Made by a program: the position numbers and the translations under genes | Part shown: piece by piece, positions 52,511 through 59,014 of the stretch | Layout of the letters: the number at the start of each line of letters is the position of its first letter | Position numbering within the stretch: position 1 is the stretch's first letter | The notes under the pieces: model-generated | Told to the model about the DNA's origin: nothing | The model's database searches: none | What the model saw: the letters and a program-made list of their open reading frames with translations, nothing else | Origin: Streptomyces sp. Go-475 | GTDB lineage: Bacteria > Actinomycetota > Actinomycetes > Streptomycetales > Streptomycetaceae | DNA length: 64,000 bases | Direction: 5' to 3' | Assembly (NCBI RefSeq): GCF_003330845.1 | Contig: NZ_CP026121.1 | Coordinates: 4,941,501 to 5,005,500, forward strand

Positions 52511-52810
52511 ATGCTCCGCTACACGCTGATGCGCCTCGGAATCTTCGTGGGCTGCCTCGTGGTCGTCTGGGGCGCCGTCTACTCCGGCCTCGCCCCGCGC
52601 GGCCTCGGCGCGAGCAACGGCCTGTGGGTCGTGCTGCTCGCCCTGCTCGTCTCCGCGCCGATCAGCTTCGTCGTGCTGCGCAAGGAGCGGGACCGGGCGT
52701 CCATCCAGGTCGCCCGGCGGGTCGACCGGATGAAGGCCAACCTGGACGCCAACCGCAGCCAGGAGGACGTGGCCGACGACACCGCCCGGGCCCAGGGGCA
52801 GACCTCGTAA
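52511..52810 (+). CDS. DUF4229 membrane protein
   Basis: 99 residues. Two hydrophobic helices (LGIFVGCLVVVWGAVYSGL; LWVVLLALLVSAPISFVVL) followed by RKERDRASIQVARRVDRMKA and NRSQEDVADD, which is the DUF4229 signature. Chosen start ATG 52511 (MLRYTLMRLGIFVG); an upstream TTG (52487) is not supported. In other actinobacteria the gene lies near menaquinone loci, as here. Function unknown. Confidence 0.82.
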   Translation: MLRYTLMRLGIFVGCLVVVWGAVYSGLAPRGLGASNGLWVVLLALLVSAPISFVVLRKERDRASIQVARRVDRMKANLDANRSQEDVADDTARAQGQTS

Positions 52811-52833
52811 CATCCCCGCGTACACGCCTCGCG

Positions 52834-52869
52834 GCGCCCCGTTTCCGTACTTGCTCGGAAACGGGGCGC
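52834..52869 (+). terminator. Terminator behind the DUF4229 gene
   Basis: A perfect 13-bp stem (52834-52846 with 52857-52869), 10-nt loop, followed by TTTGCCTT. It separates the udgX/GNAT/DUF4229 genes from the cystine-uptake unit. Confidence 0.8.
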
Positions 52870-52905
52870 TTTGCCTTGTATGGGTGTGTGTGCCCCGTCA
52901 CCTAT

Positions 52906-52947
52906 CAAAGCCAGGCTTTGGGGTCCTCAAAGTTCAGGTGTTAAGGT
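52906..52947 (+). promoter_or_regulatory. Palindrome and promoter ahead of the cysteine leader peptide
   Basis: CAAAGCC-A-GGCTTTG (52906-52920) is a perfect 15-bp palindrome. Its right end overlaps a -35-like TTGGGG (52918-52923), 18 bp before TAAGGT (52942-52947). The -10 ends 7 nt before the leader ATG, so the transcript is predicted to begin at or next to that ATG (leaderless). A repressor at the palindrome could block RNA polymerase. Confidence 0.5.
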
Positions 52948-52954
52948 CGATGCT

Positions 52955-53056
52955 ATGAAGTCAGCAGTCGCGTCCCTTCCGCCCCGGAGCCTTCCGCTCG
53001 TGGCGCGTCTGCACGTGGATCTCTGTCGGTGCGCGTCCGCTTTCTGTCGTCCCTGA
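52955..53056 (+). CDS. Cysteine-rich leader peptide (putative attenuator)
   Basis: 33 residues (MKSAVASLPPRSLPLVARLH then VDLCRCASAFCRP). Three Cys codons near the end (C24, C26, C31) and the HVDLCR core match the actinobacterial leader peptides found before sulfur and cysteine genes, where ribosome stalling on Cys codons senses low cysteinyl-tRNA. The ATG is right at the predicted transcription start. Its stop overlaps an inverted repeat (53053-53059 with 53082-53088) that could be part of the attenuation switch for the downstream transporter. Confidence 0.75.
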   Translation: MKSAVASLPPRSLPLVARLHVDLCRCASAFCRP

Positions 53057-53088
53057 CGTAACGCAACCCCCGTCGTCTCCCACGTCAG
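53053..53088 (+). promoter_or_regulatory. Inverted repeat overlapping the leader-peptide stop
   Basis: CTGACGT (53053-53059) pairs with ACGTCAG (53082-53088) over a 22-nt loop. A ribosome stalled at the Cys codons would cover the left arm; one that terminates would not stay. This gives a plausible route to control access to the transporter ribosome-binding site (GGAG at 53110-53113). Confidence 0.4.
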
Positions 53089-53120
53089 TTCCCCTACGCG
53101 TCCCCCAACGGAGTCAGTCC

Positions 53121-54422
53121 GTGTCCTCACGCCTGAATTCTTTCAAGGTGCCCTTCTGGGCCCAGATCATCGCCGGTCTCGTCCTCGGTGTGCTGCTCGG
53201 GTGGCTCGCCCGTGACCAGGACCTCTCCTGGCTGGTCACGACCCTGGAGAAGGTCGGCGACACCTTCATCGGGCTGCTGAAGCTCGCCGTCGCCCCGCTC
53301 GTCTTCTTCGCGATCCTGGTGTCGATCACCAACCTGCGGAAGGTCAACAACGCGGCCCGCCTGGCCTCGCGCACCCTCCTGTGGTTCATGATCACCTCGC
53401 TGATCGCGGTGAGCATCGGCCTGATCATCGGCCTGGTGACCAACCCCGGTGCCGGTACCGGCCTCACGCCCAAGGACGGCGCGAAGCCCGAGACGACCGG
53501 CTCCTGGATCGACTTCCTCACCGGCATCGTGCCGACCGACGTCATCACGCCGTTCACCGAGCTGAACGTGCTGCAGATCGTCTTCATGGCCGCCGTCGCC
53601 GGCATCGCCGCCCTCCAGCTCGGCGAGAAGGCCCAGCCGATCCTCACCCTCAGCGAGTCCGTCCTCAGCCTGCTCCAGAAGGCGCTGTGGTGGGTCATCC
53701 GGCTCGCCCCGATCGGCACGGTCGGCCTCATCGGCCACGCCATCGCCACCTACGGCTGGGACCTGATCGGCAAGTACGCGACCTTCACCGCCGACATCTA
53801 CATCGGCTGCCTCGTCGTGCTGTTCGGCGTCTACCCGACGCTGCTCGCGACCGTCGCCAAGGCCAACCCGGTCCAGTTCTTCAAGGGCGCCTGGCCCGCG
53901 ATCCAGCTGGCCTTCGTCTCCCGCTCCTCGGTCGGCACCATGCCGCTGACCCAGAAGGTCACCGAGCGGCTCGGCGTGCCGAAGGAGTACGCGTCCTTCG
54001 CGGTGCCGTTCGGCGCCACGACCAAGATGGACGGCTGCGCCGCGATCTACCCGGCCATCGCCGCGATCTTCGTCGCGCAGATCTTCGACATCCAGCTGGG
54101 CGTCGGCGACTACCTGCTGATCGCGTTCGTCTCGGTCGTCGGCTCCGCCGCCACCGCCGGCCTCACCGGCGCGACGGTCATGCTGACCCTCACCCTCTCC
54201 ACCCTCGGCCTGCCGATGGAGGGCGTGGGCCTGCTCCTCGCGATCGACCCGATCCTGGACATGATCCGCACCGCGACCAACGTCGCCGGGCAGGCGCTGA
54301 TCCCGGTCCTGGTCTCGGCCCGCGAGAACCTGCTCGACCGGGACGCCTACGCCACGGCCGACGGCTCCGCCCTGGACGAGCCGCGGGACGCGCGGCCCGA
54401 GCAGGTGCCCGCGGCCGCCTGA
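53121..54422 (+). CDS. Dicarboxylate/amino-acid:cation symporter (DAACS), likely cystine transporter
   Basis: 433 residues from a GTG 7 nt after GGAG. DAACS fold with eight helices and two hairpins: IIAGLVLGVLLGWLARDQDL, FIGLLKLAVAPLVFFAILVS, FVSRSSVGTMPLT (hairpin 1, serine-rich motif), PFGATTKMDGCAAIYPAIAA (the TMDG-type helix that binds cation and substrate), and IDPILDMIRTATNVAGQALI. Glutamate, dicarboxylate and cystine (TcyP) carriers share this fold. The Cys-rich leader peptide upstream favours cystine as substrate (inference). The C-terminus is acidic and variable. Confidence 0.9.
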   Translation: MSSRLNSFKVPFWAQIIAGLVLGVLLGWLARDQDLSWLVTTLEKVGDTFIGLLKLAVAPLVFFAILVSITNLRKVNNAARLASRTLLWFMITSLIAVSIGLIIGLVTNPGAGTGLTPKDGAKPETTGSWIDFLTGIVPTDVITPFTELNVLQIVFMAAVAGIAALQLGEKAQPILTLSESVLSLLQKALWWVIRLAPIGTVGLIGHAIATYGWDLIGKYATFTADIYIGCLVVLFGVYPTLLATVAKANPVQFFKGAWPAIQLAFVSRSSVGTMPLTQKVTERLGVPKEYASFAVPFGATTKMDGCAAIYPAIAAIFVAQIFDIQLGVGDYLLIAFVSVVGSAATAGLTGATVMLTLTLSTLGLPMEGVGLLLAIDPILDMIRTATNVAGQALIPVLVSARENLLDRDAYATADGSALDEPRDARPEQVPAAA

Positions 54423-54465
54423 CGCACCGACGGCCCCCCGGCCGGTCCTGGGCGGGTTTCCCCGT

Positions 54466-54505
54466 CGAGGGCCGGCCTTGGCGCTTTCCCGGCCGAGGGC
54501 CGGCC
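54466..54505. repeat. 12-bp direct repeat between symporter and TetR gene
   Basis: CGAGGGCCGGCC occurs at 54466-54477 and 54494-54505, 28 bp apart (start to start), in the 106-bp spacer. GGCC-rich and self-pairing; it may take part in termination of the symporter transcript. No other repeats of it were seen. Confidence 0.4.
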
Positions 54506-54512
54506 GGGAGGC

Positions 54513-54532
54513 CCGTACGCTAAGCGGTATGG
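54513..54532. promoter_or_regulatory. Imperfect palindrome over the TetR start codon
   Basis: CCGTAC (54513-54518) and GTATGG (54527-54532) are inverted with one mismatch, 8 bp apart, and the right arm contains the ATG. This is the common geometry for autorepression by a TetR-family protein. Confidence 0.45.
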
Positions 54533-55194
54533 GTGCCGTGAAGACGAAGCGGATGCCGCGTGCGGTCCGTGAACAGCAGATGCTGGACGCCGCCGTGCGG
54601 ATCTTCGGCCAACGCGGCTACATGGCCGCGTCGATGGACGAGATAGCCGAACTCGCGGGCGTCTCCAAGCCGTTGGTCTACCTGTACCTGAACTCGAAGG
54701 AAGACCTCTTCACCGCCTGCATCCGCCGGGAGGCGGGAGCCCTCGTCGAGGCCGTACGGGCCGGCGTCCGCCGCGACCTGCCCGCCGACCGGCAACTGTG
54801 GGAAGGCCTCCGCGCGTTCTTCGCCCACACCGCCGAGAACCCCGACGCCTGGTCGGTCCTGCACCTCCAGGCCCGTACGCACGGCGAGCCGTTCGCCGCC
54901 GAGGTCGCCGCGATGCGCGAGGAGATCGTCGCGTTCGTGACGCAGCTGATCCTCGCCGGGGCCCGCGAGGCCCACCGCGACCCCGACCTCCCCGAGCGCG
55001 AGGTCGCCGGGCTCGCCGAAGCGCTGGTCGGCGCCGCCGAGTCGCTCGCCGCCTGGGCCAACGCCACCCCGGGCGTCACCGCCCGCCAGGCGGCGGCCAC
55101 GATGATGAACTTCGCCTGGGCCGGCCTCGGCGACCTCATGGCGGACCGGCCCTGGTCGCCCCCGGAGGAGCCGCCGGAGGCTCACGTCGGGTAG
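54529..55194 (+). CDS. TetR-family transcriptional regulator
   Basis: 221 residues. HTH near the N-terminus: REQQMLDAAVRIFGQRGYMA, ASMDEIAELAGVSKPLVYLY, NSKEDLFTACIRRE. The C-terminal helices (AAEVAAMREEIVAFVTQLIL, LAEALVGAAESLAAWANATP) form the ligand pocket. It lies next to fatty-acid genes that carry TTAC/GTAA palindromes, so acyl-CoA sensing is plausible. Start ATG 54529; GTG 54538 is also in frame. Its 3' end overlaps the convergent MaoC gene by 13 bp. Confidence 0.9.
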   Translation: MGAVKTKRMPRAVREQQMLDAAVRIFGQRGYMAASMDEIAELAGVSKPLVYLYLNSKEDLFTACIRREAGALVEAVRAGVRRDLPADRQLWEGLRAFFAHTAENPDAWSVLHLQARTHGEPFAAEVAAMREEIVAFVTQLILAGAREAHRDPDLPEREVAGLAEALVGAAESLAAWANATPGVTARQAAATMMNFAWAGLGDLMADRPWSPPEEPPEAHVG

Positions 55195-56042
55195 ACGTCC
55201 CCCGTCACATGCGGCCGGTCCTCCCGGCCGCGCAGTTCGAAGCGGCCGCCCTCCGCCGCGTACGTGACCGTCCCGGGCAGCGGGACCGGCGCCTTGAAGT
55301 CCGCCCGTACCCGGCAGGAGTCCGGCGTGCCGTGCGCGGCCAGGCAGCGGGCCACCGTCCACATGCCGTGGGCGATGGCCCGGGGGAAGCCGAACAGCCG
55401 GGCGGTGAGCGGGTGGAGGTGGATCGGGTTGCGGTCGCCGGAGGCGGACGCGTAACGCCGTCCGACATCGCCGCCGAGCCGCCACTCGGCGACCTGGGGC
55501 AGCGGCTCGCGCGGCTCGTCCTCCCGGGGAGCCCCGGGAACCTCGGCGGACTGCCCGGTGCGGTGCCGGGCCAGGTAGGTGCTCGTCGACTCCCACACGA
55601 CGTCACCGGCGCCGCGCACCTCGGTGACGACCGAGGCCGCGGTGCCGCGCCGGTGCGGGGCCAACCCCGCGACGTGGACGGAGAGTTCGTAGGCGCCGGA
55701 CGCCGGCATCGGGGCGTGCCGCGTGATCGTGATCGACGTGTGGACGAGGCCGAGCAGCGGCAGCGGGAAGTCCCGGCCGCTCATCAGCCGCATGGCCAGG
55801 GGGAAGCCCAGCACGTGCGGATACGTCACCGGCAGCGCGTCCGCCCCGGTCGGGAACCCGCAGACCCGCTCGTAGGCCACCAGCCGCGCGAGGTCGACGC
55901 GCAGACCGGGCAGGACGAGCCGGGCGCGGGGGAACTCCGCGTCGGGGGCCGGGCGTTTGAAGGGGGACAGCAGGGCGCCGCGGGCGAGGAGCGGCGCCAG
56001 GGAGGGGGACCCGGTGAGGACGAGAGCGGTGGGGCCGGCCAT
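55182..56042 (-). CDS. MaoC-like (R)-specific enoyl hydratase
   Basis: 286 residues. N-terminal half is a degenerate hotdog domain (LARLVAYERVCGFPTGADAL; PVTYPHVLGFPLAMRLMSG). The C-terminal half has the hydratase-2 motif YASASGDRNPIHLHPLTARL, with catalytic Asp and His, then FPRAIAHGMWTVARCLA. The start overlaps the reductase stop by one base (TGATG at 56040-56044), so the two are coupled. It hydrates (R)-enoyl-CoA/ACP, the step next to the FabG reductase. Double-hotdog length matches actinobacterial HtdX/ChsH-like proteins. Confidence 0.9.
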   Translation of the reverse strand: MAGPTALVLTGSPSLAPLLARGALLSPFKRPAPDAEFPRARLVLPGLRVDLARLVAYERVCGFPTGADALPVTYPHVLGFPLAMRLMSGRDFPLPLLGLVHTSITITRHAPMPASGAYELSVHVAGLAPHRRGTAASVVTEVRGAGDVVWESTSTYLARHRTGQSAEVPGAPREDEPREPLPQVAEWRLGGDVGRRYASASGDRNPIHLHPLTARLFGFPRAIAHGMWTVARCLAAHGTPDSCRVRADFKAPVPLPGTVTYAAEGGRFELRGREDRPHVTGDVYPT

Positions 56043-57349
56043 CACGCCCCCAGCAGGCTCTGCCCGCAGACGCGGACGATCTGGCCGTTGACGGCGCCCG
56101 AGGCCGGGTGCGCGAGCCAGGCGGTGGTCTCGGCGACGTCGACGGGGAGTCCGCCCTGTGCGAGGGAGTTCATGCGGCGGCCCGCCTCGCGGATGAACAG
56201 CGGGATCGCGGCCGTCATCCTCGTCTCGATGAAGCCCGGCGCGACCGCGTTGACGCTCACGCCGTGCTCCGCGAGCGCGCGCGGCGCCAGGGAGCGGACC
56301 AGGCCGACGACGCCCGCCTTGCTCGCCCCGTAGTTGGTCTGCCCCGCGTTGCCGGCGAGACCCGCGATCGAGGCCGTGGCGACGATCGAGCCGCCGCGCC
56401 GCAGCGTCCCCGCCTTCAGCAGGGCGTCCGTCGTGCGCAGCACGCTCGCCAGGTTGACCTCCAGCACGGAGATCCAGCGCTCGGCCGGCATGTTCACCAG
56501 CCGCCGGTCGCGGGTGATGCCCGCGTTGTGGACCAGCAGGTCCAGGCCGTCCGGCAGGGCCTCGGCGATCCGGGCTCCCGCGTCGGCGGCGGTGATGTCG
56601 AGGAGCAGGGCGGTGCCGCCGAGCCGGTCGGCGACGCGCCGGGCGTCCTGCCCGGCCTGCGGCACATCGAGGACGACGACCCGGGCGCCGTCCCGGGCGA
56701 GCGTCTCGGCGACGGCCTCGCCGATACCGCGGGCGGCGCCGGTGACGAGGGCGGTGCGGCCGGTGAGGGGGCGGTCCCAGTCGACGGGGCCGGCGGTCTC
56801 CTGGGGCGGGCCCACCTCGATCACCTGCCCGCTCACGTACGCCGACTTGGGCGACAGCAGGAACCGCAGCGTGGACTCGGCGGCCGAGGCGTCCGTGAGG
56901 CGGACCAGGTTCACGGTCCTGCCCCGGCCGATCTCCTTGCCGAGCGAGCGCGTGAAGCCCTCCAGGGCCTGCTGGGCCGCCGCCTGGTGGTGGTCGGCCG
57001 GGTCGAGCGGGGCGCCGAGCACGACCACGCGGCCGCTCGCCGCGACCGACCGGACGACGGGGTGCAGGGCGGCGTGGACCTCGGCCAGCCCCTCCACGTC
57101 CCGCACCCCGGTCGCGTCCAGAACGACGGCGCCCGCCCGGTCGGCACCGGCCGGGCCGATCCCGGTGCGGGCGAGGACCGGCGCCAGGTCCAGGCCGGAC
57201 GCGCCGGCCGTGAGGTGGCGCAGTCCGCCGTCCAGGGCGGGCCGCTCGGGGGACCAGCGGGCCAGGGCCGCGGGCTGCGGCAGACCGAGCCGGCGGGTGA
57301 GGAAACGGCCGGGCCCGGTGGCGGTGAAGCTCAGATAACGGTCGGCCAT
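56042..57349 (-). CDS. High-molecular-weight 3-oxoacyl-reductase (FabG4-like SDR)
   Basis: 435 residues, nearly twice a normal FabG. The N-terminal ~200 residues are a vestigial flavodoxin-like domain (MADRYLSFTATGPGRFLTRR; RTVNLVRLTDASAAESTLRF). The C-terminal ~235 residues form an active SDR: TGAARGIGEAVA, LLVHNAGITRDR, Ser in GSIVATASIAGLAG, Tyr/Lys in NYGASKAGVVGL. This is the HMwFabG type (mycobacterial FabG4), acting on 3-oxoacyl-CoA. Its partner is the MaoC hydratase. Divergent from the thiolase gene across an operator-rich 151-bp region. Confidence 0.92.
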   Translation of the reverse strand: MADRYLSFTATGPGRFLTRRLGLPQPAALARWSPERPALDGGLRHLTAGASGLDLAPVLARTGIGPAGADRAGAVVLDATGVRDVEGLAEVHAALHPVVRSVAASGRVVVLGAPLDPADHHQAAAQQALEGFTRSLGKEIGRGRTVNLVRLTDASAAESTLRFLLSPKSAYVSGQVIEVGPPQETAGPVDWDRPLTGRTALVTGAARGIGEAVAETLARDGARVVVLDVPQAGQDARRVADRLGGTALLLDITAADAGARIAEALPDGLDLLVHNAGITRDRRLVNMPAERWISVLEVNLASVLRTTDALLKAGTLRRGGSIVATASIAGLAGNAGQTNYGASKAGVVGLVRSLAPRALAEHGVSVNAVAPGFIETRMTAAIPLFIREAGRRMNSLAQGGLPVDVAETTAWLAHPASGAVNGQIVRVCGQSLLGA

Positions 57350-57390
57350 GGCGACTCCCAGCTTCCGACGACGGCTCAGTGCGAGGGCAC

Positions 57391-57430
57391 ACAGTGCACG
57401 GCAGTGCACGGCAGTGCACGGCAGTGCACG
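57391..57430. repeat. Four 10-bp tandem repeats (gcagtgcacg)
   Basis: Four head-to-tail copies in exactly 40 bp; the first starts with A instead of G. Each contains the palindrome GTGCAC, so the sites recur once per helical turn. They lie between the reductase start and the operator palindromes and could be a protein-binding array or a slippage-prone tract. Confidence 0.8.
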
Positions 57431-57440
57431 GGCAATTCTG

Positions 57441-57470
57441 CTTACTCTGGAGTAAGGTTACCGGAGGTAA
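57441..57470. promoter_or_regulatory. Two abutting TTAC/GTAA palindromes between FabG4-like and thiolase genes
   Basis: CTTACTC-TG-GAGTAAG (57441-57456) and TTACC-GGA-GGTAA (57458-57470) are both perfect inverted repeats and sit back to back. They are the type of site bound by TetR-family acyl-CoA regulators (FadR/AcdR-like) and can control both divergent genes. A related site lies before the FadD-type gene. Confidence 0.65.
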
Positions 57471-57500
57471 GGCTACGTCACAGGCGAGGAGCAGGTCGAG

Positions 57501-58784
57501 ATGAGCCCCCAGAAGATGTCGGTGCGGCGCGTGGCGGTCATCGGCGGAGCGCGCATCCCCTTCGCCCGCTCCGACGGCCCCTACGCCACCGCCTCCAACC
57601 AGCAGATGCTCACCGCCGCCCTCGACGGCCTCGTCGAGCGGTACGGCCTCCAGGAGCCGGGCGCGGTCGGGGAGTTCGTCGCCGGCGCGGTCCTCAAGCA
57701 CAGCCGCGACTTCAACCTCGCCCGCGAGACCGTCCTCGGCTCCCGGCTCCACCCGCGCACCCCCGCCTACGACATCCAGCAGGCCTGCGGCACCGGCCTC
57801 CAGGCCGTCATCGCCGCCGCCAACAAGATCGCCCTCGGCCAGACCGACTCGGCGATCGCGGGCGGCGCCGACACCGCGAGCGACGCGCCCCTCGGCGTCA
57901 ACGACTCCCTGCGCCGGATCCTGCTGGAAGCCCGCCGGGCGAAGACGCTGGGCGGCCGGACGAAGGCCCTGGCGAAGGTGCGCCCGGGCCACCTCGTCCC
58001 CGACATCCCGCGCAACGCCGAGCCGCGCACCGGCCTGTCCATGGGCGAACACGCCGCCGTCACCGCCCGCGCCTGGGGCATCGGCCGCGCGGCCCAGGAC
58101 CAACTCGCCGCGACCAGCCACCAGCGGCTGGCGGCGGCGTACGAACGCGGCTTCTTCGAGGACCTGGTGATCCCCTTCCGCGGCCTGGCCCGCGACCAGA
58201 ACCTGCGGCCCGGCTCGACCCCGGAGAAACTGGCCGTCCTGAAGCCCGTGTTCGGCCTCGGCCACCCCGACCCGACCATGACGGCCGGGAACTCGACACC
58301 CCTGACGGACGGTGCCGCGACCGTCCTGCTGGCGAGCGAGGAGTGGGCCCGGGAGCGCGGCCTGGAACCGCTGGCGTACCTGACGGCGTACGAGACGGCG
58401 GCCGTCGACTTCGTGGGCGGCGATGTCGCCGACGGCGAGGACGGGCTGCTCATGGCACCGGCGTACGCGGTCCCGCGCATGCTGGAGCGGGCCGGACTCG
58501 GCCTGGACGACTTCGACCTCGTCGAGATCCACGAGGCGTTCGCCTCCCAGGTGCTGGCCACGCTCGCCGCCTGGGAGAAGCGCGGCCTCGGCCAGGTGGA
58601 CCGCGCCCGGCTGAACGTCGCCGGCTCCTCCCTCGCCACCGGCCACCCCTTCGCCGCCACCGGCGCCCGGATCGTCGCCACCCTGGCCAAGCTGCTCGCC
58701 GAACGGGACGCGCCCGCCCGGGGGTTGATCTCCGTGTGCGCGGCGGGCGGGCAGGGGGTGACGGCGATCCTGGAGCGCGCCTGA
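57501..58784 (+). CDS. Thiolase (acetyl-CoA C-acyltransferase, FadA-like)
   Basis: 427 residues. Nucleophilic C96 in IQQACGTGLQAV, His in VEIHEAFASQVLA, and the second Cys in ISVCAAGGQGVTAIL. GNSTPLTDGAATVLLASE and AGSSLATGHPFAATGARIVA (GHP motif) are diagnostic. It cleaves or forms 3-oxoacyl-CoA. Divergent from the hydratase/reductase pair, so the region encodes a nearly complete beta-oxidation-like set. RBS GAGGAG upstream. Confidence 0.94.
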   Translation: MSPQKMSVRRVAVIGGARIPFARSDGPYATASNQQMLTAALDGLVERYGLQEPGAVGEFVAGAVLKHSRDFNLARETVLGSRLHPRTPAYDIQQACGTGLQAVIAAANKIALGQTDSAIAGGADTASDAPLGVNDSLRRILLEARRAKTLGGRTKALAKVRPGHLVPDIPRNAEPRTGLSMGEHAAVTARAWGIGRAAQDQLAATSHQRLAAAYERGFFEDLVIPFRGLARDQNLRPGSTPEKLAVLKPVFGLGHPDPTMTAGNSTPLTDGAATVLLASEEWARERGLEPLAYLTAYETAAVDFVGGDVADGEDGLLMAPAYAVPRMLERAGLGLDDFDLVEIHEAFASQVLATLAAWEKRGLGQVDRARLNVAGSSLATGHPFAATGARIVATLAKLLAERDAPARGLISVCAAGGQGVTAILERA

Positions 58785-58903
58785 CCGCCCGGCAAACCGA
58801 ACCTGAGAGACCCTCACGTAACCCCCGAGAATGCACAGGCCTGGCTCCGGACCACCCCCGAACCCGCACAGACCCGCCACGCAAGGGCCGTACGATCCCG
58901 TTC

Positions 58904-58916
58904 CTACCGTCAGTAA
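58904..58916. promoter_or_regulatory. TTAC-type palindrome ahead of the FadD-type gene
   Basis: Read on the minus strand it is TTACTGACGGTAG, which agrees with the TTACCGGAGGTAA site at 57458-57470 at 9 of 13 positions. It lies 99 bp before the GTG at 59015. Suggests one regulator for both transcription units. Confidence 0.45.
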
Positions 58917-59014
58917 CCCATTTTTTGGGGTTCCGCCGGTTGAGCGCCTCGGCGTGCGAGGCACGTACGTCATGCAGCAAGCAGTTTCACCGCTGCACGC
59001 CCCAGGAGCCGCCC

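Noticed and set aside
58915..58932. AACCC...GGGTT hairpin before the FadD-type gene as a terminator
   Set aside because: Only five base pairs around a T-run in the loop rather than after the stem; too weak to call.
56108..59014. Open plus-strand extension upstream of the FadD-type gene
   Set aside because: It runs opposite to the reductase and out of frame through the thiolase; homology and a good ribosome-binding site start only at 59015.
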